DNA of 64,000 nucleotides, taken from the NCBI RefSeq assembly GCF_022539505.1, contig NC_061511.1:37995144-38059143 (forward strand), in the 5' to 3' direction. Under the pieces are notes generated by a model. That model made no database searches, was not told the origin of the DNA, and was given only the letters and a program-made list of their open reading frames with translations. This DNA is from Lolium rigidum. Taxonomy: Eukaryota; Streptophyta; Magnoliopsida; Poales; Poaceae. This document shows, in pieces, positions 1-11,279 of this stretch. A program made the translations under genes and the position numbers. Each line of letters opens with the position of its first letter. Position 1 is the first letter of the stretch.

Positions 1-721
1 AACCACTTGAGTAGCACAATAGTTGAAAAATAACATCTACTTATTCAACCAGATTACAAAGCCCATGATCACATAAAGATCATACATGGAGAGATAGATA
101 GACCACATAGCTACCGGTAAAGCCCTCAGCCTCGGGGAAGAACTACTCACTCCTCATGGTGGGAGTCAGCAATGGCGATGAAGATGGCGGTGGAGTCGAT
201 GGAGATGGCTCCGGGGGCAATTTCCCGTCCCGGCAGGGTGCCGGAATAGAGACTTCTGTCCCCCGAATCTTGTCTGCAACGGTGGCGGAGCTACGGAACT
301 TTCGTGGGCGGAGGCTTATTCATTTAGGGTTTTTGCGTCGGGAGGTATTTATAGGCGGAAGGGCGAGGTCGGTGGAGGCCAGGGGGGCCCACACCACCCC
401 TAGGCGCGGGCTAAGGCCAGGCCACGCCTAGGTGTGGTATGGCCGCCTTGCGCCACTTCTTCGACCCCCTCTGGACTCTATGTTTGTTACGGAAAAATAT
501 TGACTTCGGCTTTTGTTTCGTCCAATTCCGAGAATATTTCCTGTACAACTTTTCTGAAATACAAAACAGCAGAAAACAGGGAACTAGCACTATGGCATCT
601 TGTTAATAGGTTAGTGCCGGAAAATGTATAAAAGTGCAACGAAGTGTGAGCAAAACATATAGGAATTGGTGTAAAACAAGCATGGAGCATCAAAAATTAT
701 AGATACGTTTGCGACGTATCA
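1..721 (-). repeat. LTR of unclassified Triticeae LTR retrotransposon, truncated by window edge
   Basis: Read on the minus strand the segment starts TGATACGTCGCAAACGTATC at 721 and runs to the window edge. It is clearly homologous, at roughly nine bases in ten by eye, to the complete solo LTR at 5954-7384, which lies in the opposite orientation. The terminus carries an inverted repeat GATACGT/ACGTATC. The other end and the TSD lie outside the window, so it cannot be decided whether this is a solo LTR or part of a full element. Confidence 0.75.
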
Positions 722-1460
722 CGGTTCACCTCCCGCCGACCAATCCCCGCACCGCCGCAAGGAGGAACACCGGTACCGGAGGAGGAGACGTCGGCGAGCA
801 GCACCACGACATCGGCCTCAACCTGCTCGGCAGTCTTCATCGGCATCTCGAGTTCGGCCGCAAACTCGACCTCCTCCTTGGCCAGAACAATGGCGGTAAC
901 GACCTCTGCTTCTCACCCTCTTACTCGTTATGCCAGAACAGGCCATGCTCGGGCATTTGCGACGACATGCACATTAGATCTACTAGGGTTTTCATTAGGA
1001 TATGGTTCGGATTGATGTTTGCAAGGTGTTTCTTGCCATTGCTTGTTGTTCTTGTCCTGTTCTTGGTGTTCACGGTATCAATTTACTTAGATCTCCATCT
1101 TAGATCGGACTGTCGATTGGTGAAACTGTTAGATTTTACTGTGCATACAGAGAGGGGAAGGTTTTTTTGTGTTGGGGTTTAGCATGTTGTGATTGTTGTG
1201 CGAAAGATTCAGCTGAGTCGCGCTAGTTTGTTCAGACGCAAGAGGAGTGGGAGGACTTGAAGAACGAAGTTGATATGCTCAAGAATCTACAGAGAACACA
1301 AGAACAAGTGACGATGGCTAAGAAACGGGAATGGGAGGCTGAAAGAAAGGCTTTGGAGGCTGAGAAGATAAAGCTAGAGTATGACATATACAATCTGCTT
1401 CAAGTGAACTTTGCAATCAAGGATAAGCTCAAGAGGATCAGGGCTACTTGTGATGAGTGA
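722..1460 (+). pseudogene. Gene-like fragment encoding a charged coiled-coil C-terminus
   Basis: I do not recognise the gene. A coding-like stretch (about 730-900, ending near a possible donor after AATGGCG at 894-895) is followed by an intron-like T-rich stretch and a CAG acceptor at about 1232-1240. A second open stretch follows to the TGA at 1458-1460. The second part encodes a strongly charged helix (EWEDLKNEVDMLKNL, then REWEAERKALEAEKIKLEY), consistent with a coiled coil. The 5' end is cut by the LTR ending at 721, so no start codon can be assigned. The downstream DNA is 3'UTR-like. It may be a gene fragment carried by the Harbinger element that ends at 3044, or host DNA. Confidence 0.35.
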
Positions 1461-1484
1461 TGAATGTGTTCTAGATGTACTGTA

Positions 1485-1555
1485 GGAGAATTTGTAATGT
1501 ACCCTAAGTAGAATTTGTAATGTACCCTAAGTACCACTCGTAATGTACTCAATTT
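1485..1555 (+). repeat. Short tandem repeat in 3'UTR-like DNA
   Basis: The unit AATTTGTAATGTACCCTAAG occurs twice, followed by a third variant copy (CTCGTAATGTACTCAATTTG). The DNA directly follows the stop codon of the coiled-coil fragment. Confidence 0.6.
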
Positions 1556-1707
1556 GAACTCCTACTTGTGTTGTTTCTGATTGAACTAGGCCGATGATTA
1601 TAATCTGGAATCATAGTATGAGGAGATGATTGATCAGAACATATGGCATGCCTGAACATGACCATTCCATTGGTTCCGATCAAACATCTCCTCCATATGT
1701 CCTCATA

Positions 1708-2090
1708 GTATGAGGCCTCTCGCTACCTTGCTTTGCATGTTTCTCGCTTCTTCGGCTCTGCATTGGCCAATGATTGAACAATGTCACAACGGAAGGCAGG
1801 GTGCTGCCCTCAAACTTAGTCATGTGTGCCATATTCGTTGCACACTAGACTTAATTTGGGGACAGTCCCTCCGCCCGCCATGTGACCAAATGTATGAGGC
1901 CTCATTTGCGTTGGCAATGATTCAACAAGGGCACAATGGAAGGTTAGGTGGTGGCCTCAAACTTAGTCATGTGTGCCACAAGTTGCACACTACACTTAGT
2001 TTGTGGCCACTCCCTATGCCTGCGTGTGAGGCAATGTATGAGGCCTTAGTAATGTTATCAATGTCCCTTTTCATAACTACTTGTGAGCAG
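1708..2090 (+). repeat. Imperfect tandem duplication of about 180 bp
   Basis: Three copies of TATGAGGCCT occur near 1709, 1890 and 2037. Between them CTCAAACTTAGTCATGTGTG is repeated once per unit, followed by a GCACACTA.ACTTA motif. This is a local duplication of about 1.7 units in otherwise non-coding DNA. Confidence 0.6.
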
Positions 2091-2123
2091 GCACACCTCT
2101 AATGGCATGTGTTCTTGTGGCAG

Positions 2124-2535
2124 ACTGAGAAGATCATGATTGGGTCACCTCGCTGAGGTTTCCGACGAGGGACCGGCGAAGAAGCGTCGTGGAAGGCCGG
2201 CTAACGTCGGCCACTTCCACGAGTACGTATGGCCGGACCACTTCTTCCGCATCATCTTCAAGCCCACCTTCGGCCGGCTCATGATCCCTCAAGCTTTCGT
2301 CAAGTGGTTCGGAGAAATCCCTTCCAACATCATCGTCACCACCAACACTGGATGCAACTGGAGGATGACTACGAGGAGAGAAGGAAATGATCCATTCATC
2401 GACCAGGGGTGGGTGGCCTTCGCCATCGCCCATCAGCTAAAGGTAGGCCAGTTCCTCACCTTCAAGAAGGTGTCCTCCTTCGAGTACAGTGTGGTCATCT
2501 TCGACCACACTTGCACTGAGGTGGTGAGCAGGTGA
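2124..2535 (+). pseudogene. B3 DNA-binding domain protein fragment (REM-like)
   Basis: A good intron acceptor (TTCTTGTGGCAG, ending 2123) precedes an open stretch that reaches a TGA at 2533-2535. From 2143 it encodes a basic patch KKRRGRP followed by a B3-like fold. Visible B3 elements are WPDHFFRIIF (strand 1), RLMIPQAFVKWF (the L.IP..F signature), CNWRM (the W.V strand), QGWVAFAIAHQLKVGQFLTF (GW..F...L..G..L.F) and YSVVIFD at the end. B3 domains bind DNA in plant transcription factors. In the B3 frame a TGA lies at 2137-2139, just after the acceptor, and no ATG opens the frame. The copy therefore seems broken at its 5' side or spliced in a way I cannot see. It is followed by a Harbinger terminus. 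Confidence 0.55.
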
Positions 2536-3044
2536 CCGTACCATGGCGATGACACCAGGTGTGTCGTCTCCGAGCATCATGTTTGAAGCTAACCTGCTAC
2601 CATGTCGTGTCTAGTTGCCGTTCGTGTCAAGTGTGCTGAACTATGATCTTGTCTGTCGTGTCCGTAACTATGATCGTGTCTGAACAATGGGGTTTCGTGA
2701 ACTTGTGTCGTTTATGATCAGTGCTAAGTTGTGTGTCGTCTATGATTGTGTTCTTGCTTTTGATGTTGATCGCTGGTAACCTCACCACTGAAGGGAAGAG
2801 GTAACCAGAAGCGGATTTTGGGTTGCAACCAAACAATAGTGGCGCCCTTCTGGGCTGCTACTAGGCCTGAAAACCGACCTACCAAATGGGCAGAGCCCAA
2901 ATCTCCACGGGGCCAAAAAAACTCTGTGAAGGCCACCAAACAACGTGGCTTTTCTGGCCCATGGCCCGTCTTGGACGCACAGGGGCTTCTTCCCACTGCG
3001 CTAGTGGTGCACGAAATGGATGCAGGCTACCAAACGCGCCCCAT
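2536..3044. mobile_element. PIF/Harbinger-type element, right end
   Basis: After a 3'UTR-like stretch with repeated ACTATGATC.TGTCTG words, the DNA ends in GGATGCAGGCTACCAAACGCG (3018-3038) plus CCCC. In reverse complement this is the same terminus as the Harbinger-like start at 63577. A TAA follows at 3046-3048, and an apparently homologous site without the element lies near 13092 (TAAGAA). The left end is not visible and may be hidden by the LTR at 1-721. The coiled-coil and B3 fragments may lie inside the element. Confidence 0.5.
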
Positions 3045-5953
3045 AAGAACGGAACAAGAATGATCTCGGACATAGTGGAACTTCCCCTCTCCAAGCAAGT
3101 GATCCGAGAGTGCGAAGAAGAAAGCCTAGTTCAACATGCGGACATTGACAGTGGTCGCGCTGGTCATTAGGCCAAAGATCAAGGTCTTCGGGCTAAGCAA
3201 GTCACTTGTGGACGGAGGAAGCAACTGTCGGCATCTTGTTCTATGACACGTTCAAACACATTGCTAGGCATGGTGGATCCGCATCGGTCTTCCACCGTCA
3301 TCACCTATACCGCAGGGCAATTTGGGTGGGCCTTGACTTTTCCAGATCTAATGCGTAAACATCTCGAGGGGATTCCTGACCATATCTATCTTCCACAAAC
3401 GTATCCAACTCAAAGGCCATGGTCCATGCTGGTCTTGACGTCAGATCGGTTTCTTCATTGCCGATGTCGCCGATGAAGACGTGGATGCCGCCGATTGGGA
3501 TGATCGTGTAACAGGTGGGGCTTCTCCTAGCCGGAACCCAAGATTCGTCATTGGGGACGACGGGAACGTTGCCGGCGTAGAGGACGCACCCGATGGTGAC
3601 GGTGTCGCTGATGCCTGGGAAGGTGGGCCCGGCACAGATCCGCCCTCCAAGCGCCTCTTGCCCTACGGTGGGTACCAACTATCATTGTGTGAATGACGAG
3701 TATGCCATGGATGGTACCTCACGGCATGGTGAGAGAGGTGGGCGAAAGGCGGGAATCTACTGGGATGGCGCGACACAAGTTTCCTAGCTTCGGATCTCGC
3801 AACAGTGGCAAAACCCTATGTGCTGCTATAATTCACTATAAGGGAAACAAGTGGGCAATTACAATAAGAGGATTGGTTCTCGCTCGAAGGGCTCCCTGGA
3901 TCCGGCTTATAAAGGCGCCAGGATCTACGGTTTACAAGGAGTAGTCCAGGTCGGGCTCTAATAGCGCTATCCTAACTAGGTACAACTTGACATACACGTA
4001 AGGATCCGGATAACTGATGTCGGTACGGAATCGACTAACTATGTCGATGCGGATTCGGGTAGAGCCAACCCATGAAGTATATCCACAATAGGTGGTGCGG
4101 TGCAAAGGGCGGCAAACGGAATATCGTCGTTCTCAAGCTCTGGGTGACAGGGGAGTAGGAGAGGATAGATACGCTGGAGAGGACACGGGACGGGCGCTTA
4201 GCTGCGGAGTTACCGGCGGCTAGCGAGATGTGTGTGAGAGAGCATGGGGGCGAAGGAGGAGCATGGATTTCACGAGGGTTTGCTGATTTCGGACGGGCCC
4301 GGCTTGTCGGCCGCTCGGAGGTGCGGTGAAGAAATCGACGGACCAGTAGCTTGGCAGGAAATCGAACACCAAAATTCTTATTAGGTAGTAGAGAATTGGC
4401 GGATTGGTGGTCAGGGAACTCCTTGAATTTTGCACGGGGTGGCCTCGGATAGAATAAGTAATGCGTGTGATGGCGAGTCATCGATTTTTTGAATTTTGTA
4501 TAGGTTCCACTAATCATGTCGTGTGAAGTACATGACTCGGTCGGAAGAGGTCTAGCTGTTGATGAGGGATCTCGCTCGGGCTGACTGAATCCCAGTTGTC
4601 AACTCGCCCCACGGTGGGCGCAAATGTCGTGGTTCTTTCATGACATTTGTCATTGAAGATAGCATGAAGAGTGTAGGGTGAGTCGGCATTGGAGAATCCG
4701 GCCTAGATTTGGGACTTTTGGGATGGGTGGGTCACCTTAGGCATGGTGGTGGTGCCCCGAACGAACCGAGGAGCGTGTAGTCGTGCTAGGAGAGGTGTAA
4801 ATAGTGGTGTGCCTGCTGTGGTGCGGGGGTGGGTCATTACGGGCCCGATTTGGCCCCAGTCGGGCCTGTGTGGGCCTAGTGTGTCCTTGCGGCTACATCC
4901 GGTCACCTACTGCCGACGGCGGTGGAGGTCATTCCCTCCAGCATGCTACTGTATTGTCGTCCCTCTCCGGAGTCCCTTCTTCTCGATCTTGCAGGCCTCA
5001 CAACATGGGCCATGGTGAGATGACGAAGGTGATTGCAAGAGTGTGTTGGCATGTGGTGGTGGGTGGCAAGTTTTTTGGTGCGCTTCGGATCATCCGTGGG
5101 TGTGGTTTTTTTGGGTTTGGGAGAAATCGTTGTCGTCTCAATAATGACGCGGTGATGCTTGCGGGTATCGATATTCCTTCGTGAAGGCCACGGGGTGTAC
5201 CACTTCCCCGCTCCCCATACCATACCGGGCGAAACCCTAGGATCAGTTCAGGTAGTTGCGTAGTTGTTGTTGCTACCTGTCTTTGAGATGATGGTCGGTA
5301 CGTAGTGGTTCACGGTGCTAGGAATGTGGTGGGAATTTTCCTGGAGGGCGAAACAATTGCTATTCATCTTCGTTTTCGTCGATCCGTCGATGTCGACGTT
5401 GTTTCTTTTCCTTTTTCTCTCTTAATTTCTTTTGGGCTTGCTTGTGCTCTGGCCCCAGTCGACTCGTTTCGAGTAGGAATATAGGCCTTAAGGTGATTCG
5501 CAATGGGAAGATTCCTGCCCTTTTGGTGAGAATAAGCCTATGGATGGGTCGAGGACCTCCTAGCTCATTTTTTGAACTTTTTTCAATAAAAGCGTGAATC
5601 TCATTTTGAGGTTTCCCAAAAAAAATTATTATTATTTAAACAATTTTTCAATAATAACCTTTAATTGAATGTTTTTTCGATATGAATATTTATGTTACTT
5701 GAAATATTTGTCAGCTATGAATATTTATGTTATTTATATGAATTTCAAAATTTATTTGGATAATTTTTGTAATATATAAAAAGAAAAATACAAACTAAAA
5801 AATAAAAACATAGATAATAAATTAAACATTTTAAACATAAATACACAGCAAAAAATAAAACAGAAAAGAACCAAACTGAAATTGAAAAAATGAGAGAAAA
5901 GAAAAAAAACTCCGAACGAACCGAAAAGTATACCAGGTACTACTGCGTGTGCG
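3045..5953. repeat. Repeat R, copy A (LTR-retrotransposon-derived, minus orientation likely)
   Basis: This 2.9-kb segment is homologous to 13092-13259 (its first part) and to 27347-29546 plus 38024-38505 (the rest), at about 92 percent identity by eye where compared. On the minus strand it has retroelement-like signs: CGCCCACCGTGGGGC just after CCACGACA near 4626, a second CCCACCGTAGGGC near 3670, and an open frame 3678-3301 that I cannot assign. No TSD or paired LTRs were found. The region 5600-5930 is AT-rich and non-coding. Confidence 0.6.
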
Positions 5954-7384
5954 TGATACGTCGCAAACGTATCTATAATATTTGATGCTCCATGCTTGTT
6001 TTACAACAATTGTTATATGTTTTGTTTACACTTCGTGGCACTTTTATGTATTTTTCAGCACTAACCCATTGACAAGATGTCACAGTGCCAGTTCCCTGTT
6101 TTCTGTTGTTTTTGTATTTTAGAAAAGTTGTACAGGAAATATTCTCGGAATTGGACGAAACAAAAGCCAAAGTTCCTATTTTTCCCGGAGCGAAGACGGA
6201 GTCCAGAGAAGAGACGGAGGAGGGCCACAGGGTGGCCAGACCTACCCTAGGCGCGGCCTGGCCTTGGCCCGCTCCTAGGGGTGGTCTGGGGCCACCAGGC
6301 CTCCACCGACCTCGCACTTCCGCCTATATAAAGCTCCCGACGCTAAAACCCTAAAGATACCAGCATCCGTCCATGAAAAGTTCCGTAGCTCCGCCGCCAC
6401 CGCAGACAAGATCCGGGGGACAGAAGTCTCTGTCCCGGCACCCTGCCGGGATGGGGAATTGCCCCCGGAACAATCTCCATCGACTCCACGGCCATCTCCG
6501 TCGCCATTGCTGGCTCCCATGATGAGGAGTGAGTAGTTCTCCCCCGGGGCTGAGGGCTCTACCGGTAGCTATGTGGTTTATCTCTCTCTCCCATGGTGTG
6601 ATCTTTATATGACCATGAGCTTTGTAATCTAGATGTCGTTATGCTATTCAAGTGGATTTTACTTATGTGATCTCCGGAGACTCCTTGTCTCACGTGTGTA
6701 AAGGTGGAGTGTGTGCACCGTGTGGGTCTCTTAGGCTATATTTCACAGAATACTTGTTCACTGAATTATGATTTGAGTTGGATGTCTCTATGAAATTGTG
6801 GTGTGTTAGTACCTCCTATGAATTCTCAAAGTGCAGCGTGGGGAGTTCATTAGTACTTTGGAATACATCATTAAGGTTTGCTTTTGCAACCCTACGCGGT
6901 GAATTAGTGTGCGTTATCCAACCAGAGAGTAGTTCAGAGTAGCATAATGAAGTGCTTATATTTATATTCCTTTATGATATCATTGTTGAGAGTGACCACT
7001 AGTGAAAGTATGATCCATAGGCCTTGGTTCCAAGCATCGAATCACCGTTTATTTACTATTTTACTGCATGTTTACTTGCTGCCATATTTATTTCAGAATG
7101 TTATTATCACTCATATTCATTCATCCATATCACTTGCATTTTACTATCTCTTCGCCGAACTAGTGCACCTATACACCTGACAAGTGTATTGGGTGTGTTG
7201 GGGACACACGAGACTTCTTGTATCGTAATTGCAGGGTTGCTTGAGAGGGATATCTTTGACCTCCACCTCTCTGAGTTCAATAAACCTTGGGTGTTCCACT
7301 TAAGGGAAATTTGTTGCTGTTCTACAAACTCTGCACTTGGCGGCCCAACACTGTCTACAAGAATAGAAGCGTGTGTAGACATCA
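5954..7384 (+). mobile_element. Solo LTR with 5-bp TSD
   Basis: The LTR starts TGATACGTCGCAAACGTATC and ends GTGTAGACATCA (TG...CA rule). It is flanked by the direct repeat GTGCG at 5949-5953 and 7385-7389. A TATA box (CCTATATAAAG, about 6323) sits in a promoter-like context. No internal domain or second LTR is present, so unequal recombination between the LTRs of a full element is the simplest explanation. It belongs to the same family as 1-721. Confidence 0.85.
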
Positions 7385-7389
7385 GTGCG

Positions 7390-8673
7390 CATCCGGCATG
7401 ATGCCAATAAGCTATTAGTCGCATGCCCTCATCCGGTCCGCTACCATTTTTTTTTTTTTGCAATTTTAAAAAAAGCTGGGGCCAGTGCCCAGCTGTCCAC
7501 GTGATTTTACACAAAACACCCAAAAAACAAAAGCAATCGAGTCCATGTCACCTCTTTGTGGTGTTGACGAGATCTAGGAGAGGATCTAGTCGCCGATGCA
7601 GGGAATCGGTGGTGGCGGAGAACAGCGTCGGAGGTGGTCACCGTCGTCTGAGAGGAACAGGTCGTTGACGGTGGTAGAGCGGTGGCGGAGCAGGGAGTCG
7701 GAGGTGGGCGTCGAAGGTGGTCGTCGGAGAGGACGTGGTTACCATTGTCGGAGAGGAGGTCATCGTCATTCATTGCCGGAGAGGAGGTGGTCGCAGGAGG
7801 TGGTGGTCATCTTTGGGTAGAAGAGGAGTGAAAGAATGGGAAGAGGAGGAGGGAAAGCAGGGGAAGAGGAGGAGGGGAGAAGGTGGAGGAGAGAAAGAGG
7901 AGAGGAGGAGGGAAATAATGGGAAGAGGAGGAGGGATAAGGTGGAGAAGGGGTAGAGGAGGAAGGGAGAAGGTGGAGAGAGGTAAAAAAAATTAAAAAAT
8001 CAGATTTTGATTTTTTAGCGAAATCTAAAACCTCAAAAAATTATGTTTTTCTTTTTGATTTTTGGGAATCTAAAAAATCGATAAACGCGTGGAGGCAGAT
8101 GAAATTGGATGTAAAATTTTGCGAAGATACATTTTCATATAAAAAGATTTTTATCGGAGGTCATATGCAACCAGAAAAGTCGTTTTACCGAGACATGACC
8201 CTATTTTGCATAATATATCAAAATTCATGGTTTTTAATTTTCCTTAAAACTAGATGACATAACACATGGCCATCTAGAAGGATTTTATTTTTTTGAATTT
8301 TCTATCATTTTCTATGATTCTTTCAAAACTGAAAAAGCGATATTGATGCACGGGGTGCAAATCTTGAAACAAGTAGTAGGGTGCCCAAAATAGGGCACGC
8401 TACTACTAAGTTGATTAGTAAGCAGCGTGCCCAAAATAGGGCACGCGACTAGTATTTTGGCTCATTCATGTCCATCGGCCCAATATATTGGAAGCAGGTG
8501 GGCAAAGGCACACGCGATCGGTATGGAGATAGCAGCCATGTGCCCCGATTGCCGTGCACTGCGGGTACTTTCTGGACCCAAGTACAGCCGGGAGTTACCT
8601 ACTAGTCACGTGCGCTACTCTCTGCTATGTTACCATTAATGAGCATTGCCCTATAACATTTTCCCTACTAGTG
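7390..8673. mobile_element. CACTA-like element end with hairpin subterminal repeats and GA-rich tract
   Basis: The right end TTTTCCCTACTAGTG (8659-8673) is a CACTA-type terminus in reverse complement (CACTAGTAGGGAAAA). Just inside it lie two near-identical hairpins built on GCGTGCCC AAAATA GGGCACGC (about 8378-8450), as expected of CACTA subterminal repeats. The left half holds a G/A-rich tract (7820-7985) and no convincing gene; the open frames at 7596-7995 are low complexity. A matching left end was not found. Confidence 0.4.
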
Positions 8674-9014
8674 TTAAATAGATCTCTTCCCCACGAGCTC
8701 TACAAATCTTGACGAATCATGCTGCAGCGCTCCGCCTCGCATTCTTCCCCTGCCGAGCGCTACGGTTTCCTCTCTGCTGCCGCATCGCCATCTTGACGAA
8801 GCGAGCCTGCCCGCCGCCTCCGCCACTTTTCACTCCACCACACGAGCATGCTCACCACCTCTGTCGCCGCCACCTTGCCCTCTGCTTCTCTAACCCGAAG
8901 ACCGCCACGCTAGCCTGCCCTTGCCTACGCTATTACATGCGTCCCCGCCCACCAAGATGGCAAGATCCAGTAGCAAAAATGCATCCTTAAGGCATGAGAT
9001 GTATCCAGGAGTTC
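8674..9014. other. No gene recognised; C-rich unique-looking DNA
   Basis: The stretch 8709-8990 has a short open frame rich in Pro, His and Cys codons with no known domain. I see no splice-supported gene, repeat or RNA. Confidence 0.5.
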
Positions 9015-9440
9015 AGGTCTGTATATATTGAAGATCGGAGAATCCATTTTAGATCAATATAAAAGCGGGAGTGGTGTTTTCGAGCATACGCTTTCTTTAT
9101 TTTGAAATGAATCTTAAATATGTTTTGAAATTTTTGAAAAGTTGAAAAAAAATTAGCACATGGTGATGCTATGCGCTCACAAAGTCATTTCATGAAAAAA
9201 TAGACTTGTCGTGATGTGTTAAAAAGACAAAATTCGGTGCTAAAAGTAAGACTTTTCACATGATAATTTTTTTCTTTTTTACAAAGACCACAAATAGTAT
9301 CGGTTTTCGTGAAACTTGACGAACACACATATATTGTGGAGATGTACAGGTAGATTATTTTGTCAAAATTTTTTAACACTTCAAAATATATTTTTTGGGT
9401 AGAGGGAGAATATGCACCCGGGAGCCGAATTGAGTTTCCC
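9015..9440 (-). mobile_element. AT-rich MITE-like repeat, family shared with 38560-38870
   Basis: Read on the minus strand it begins near CGGCTCCCGGGTGCATATTC and contains GTTTCACGAAAA, TGTAAAAAAGA and ATGTGAAAAGT blocks. The same blocks occur in the same order on the plus strand at 38560-38870. It has no coding capacity. Superfamily and exact ends are uncertain. Confidence 0.4.
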
Positions 9441-10019
9441 ATATAAAACATACTAAAATACATTTATATATTTTGGCCTCAGTTGGGCTACTTATGCAAT
9501 ATTTTTAAATTAGTTTATATTTAGTATATTGCCCCAAATCAATTCAAGCAATGCCAGAAATGCACATAAAAGTAGTGTGTTCATTGTAGAACATCGCAAG
9601 CCATTTCACTATTTAAATGAAAATGAAGAAGTCATATTATCTTCTCTCTTGTGAAACATGTGTTTCTAAAATATTTAAAAAAATACAAGAATTCAAATAA
9701 AAAAAGTCAATAGCAAGAGGGCATATCAAAATATTACTCTGCCATAATTTGGGAAAATCATTTTAGTCCCTCTCTTTAATATTTTAGGTATGGTTTGATA
9801 CTTATTTTAAATGTCACTAAGAATCCAAATAGTTGAAACAAAATACAAGCAACTTGGATAGTCATATTAATCCACTCAGGTAAAAGTTGCTTTAAGACGA
9901 GGTTGAGAAAAGTCAAACAAGTTTCGAAAAGTTTATTTTCCTTTGAAATTTTGAACAAAGCCAATCAACTGAATCAACTTATTTTACTAATTTAACATTT
10001 CAATTTTTTGGGATGCTAC
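9441..10019. other. AT-rich DNA, nothing recognised
   Basis: There are no long frames, no terminal repeats and no RNA motif that I could support. Confidence 0.5.
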
Positions 10020-10962
10020 AGGTATATTGATTACCACCGGCGCACCAATATAGCCGTGCACCGGTGGTAAGTGGTGACATTTTTTCTTCGAGACGACCAT
10101 GTATTATGTGTTCTAGTTGTTAGGAAAAATAGCAAACATGAATTTCAATAAATTATGCAAAATGATGGCATGTTTCGGTAAACGGCTTTTATGGTTGCAT
10201 ACGACCTACGATTTTTTCATATGAAAATGTATGTACGGAAAAAGTTATATCCGATTTCAACGACCTATGGTCATTTACCGATTTTTTATATTCCTCAAAA
10301 TCAAAAAGGAAATAGGAGTCTTCTGATGTTTAAGATTTTGGTGCAAAAAAGTTTCAAAAAAAACTTACAGTCGGCGCATGAGCATAGTGGTGCGCCGGCT
10401 GTAACACCACTATAAATTGTAATCAGCCGGCGCCCTTCTCCTGCTCTTCCAATTTCCCCTCCCTCCTCTTTCACTTCTCCTCCTCCTCTTCCTCCCTCTG
10501 GCCATCTTCTCTTCTCCTCATCTTCCCCTTCTCCCTCCTCCTCTTCCACTTGTACCCCTTCTTCCCCCTAGATCCTCCATCATCTCCCTCCCTCCGGCGA
10601 GCACCTCCTCACCGGAGACCAACTCCTCGACCTCCCTCTCGGTGATCACCTCCTCTCACTCTAGCAACCACCGCCTCTTCCTCCTTCATATGACAACGAC
10701 GACCACAACCACAGCGACGAACATGGTCACGACCTAGATCTCTACCTAGATATAGATCTAGATTGAGCTTTTTTTTGAATTTTGAAAAAAATACCGCCGG
10801 CACACCTGACTGGTGCGCCGGCAGTAACAAGGCTACCACCGGCACACCTGGCTGGTGCATCGGCGATAAACCGTTACCTCCGGTGTGCTAGCGCTGGCGT
10901 GCGTTGGTGCACTGACAATAGGCAATTAAGGTGTGCCAGCAATAAGGCTTTTCCTAGTAGTG
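10020..10962. mobile_element. CACTA transposon right end with subterminal repeats
   Basis: The DNA ends GGCTTTTCCTAGTAGTG at 10962, the reverse complement of a CACTACTAGGAAAAGCC terminus. Inside lie several inverted motifs of the type CCGGCGCACC...GGTGCACCGG and GCCGGCACACC...GGTGCGCCGGC (10034-10075, 10372-10402, 10796-10925), typical of CACTA subterminal regions. A C/T-rich block (10430-10680) resembles, in inverse orientation, the G/A-rich tract at 7600-7985. The left terminus is missing. Confidence 0.55.
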
Positions 10963-11279
10963 ATGTGTTGACTTGTGAACAAGAAAAAACATCCGGGGAA
11001 TCTAATTACTAATGACAGTGGGAATAACATAGAGATCATCCATAAAGCACATACATTATCCATTAACAGAATCCAACTCGTGAATCTCAATATAGAAAAG
11101 AATACGGGTTGTGGTCAAACAAGAATTAGAAACATGGTACAAATAAATGAACGAAATGAATGGGCACACAAGAAAGGATGACTAGAACAGCACACCAAAG
11201 AGCACGATACTACGAAATATTGTTGTGACTAGTCCAGGGCGTCAAGATGGCCAGACCGTCAACCGGTGTAGGTAGGGCA
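10963..11279. other. 3' flank of peroxidase gene
   Basis: This non-coding stretch includes GATGTGTTGACTTGTGA (10961-10977), which recurs near 51978 downstream of the RING gene. Weaker copies lie near 50540 and 51460. The peroxidase 3'UTR must lie in the right part of this interval. No other gene is seen. Confidence 0.4.

Noticed and set aside
3301..3678. 125-codon minus-strand frame in repeat R
   Set aside because: Not host-gene evidence: it is repeated in copy B with differences and matches no family I know. It is mentioned only as part of the repeat.
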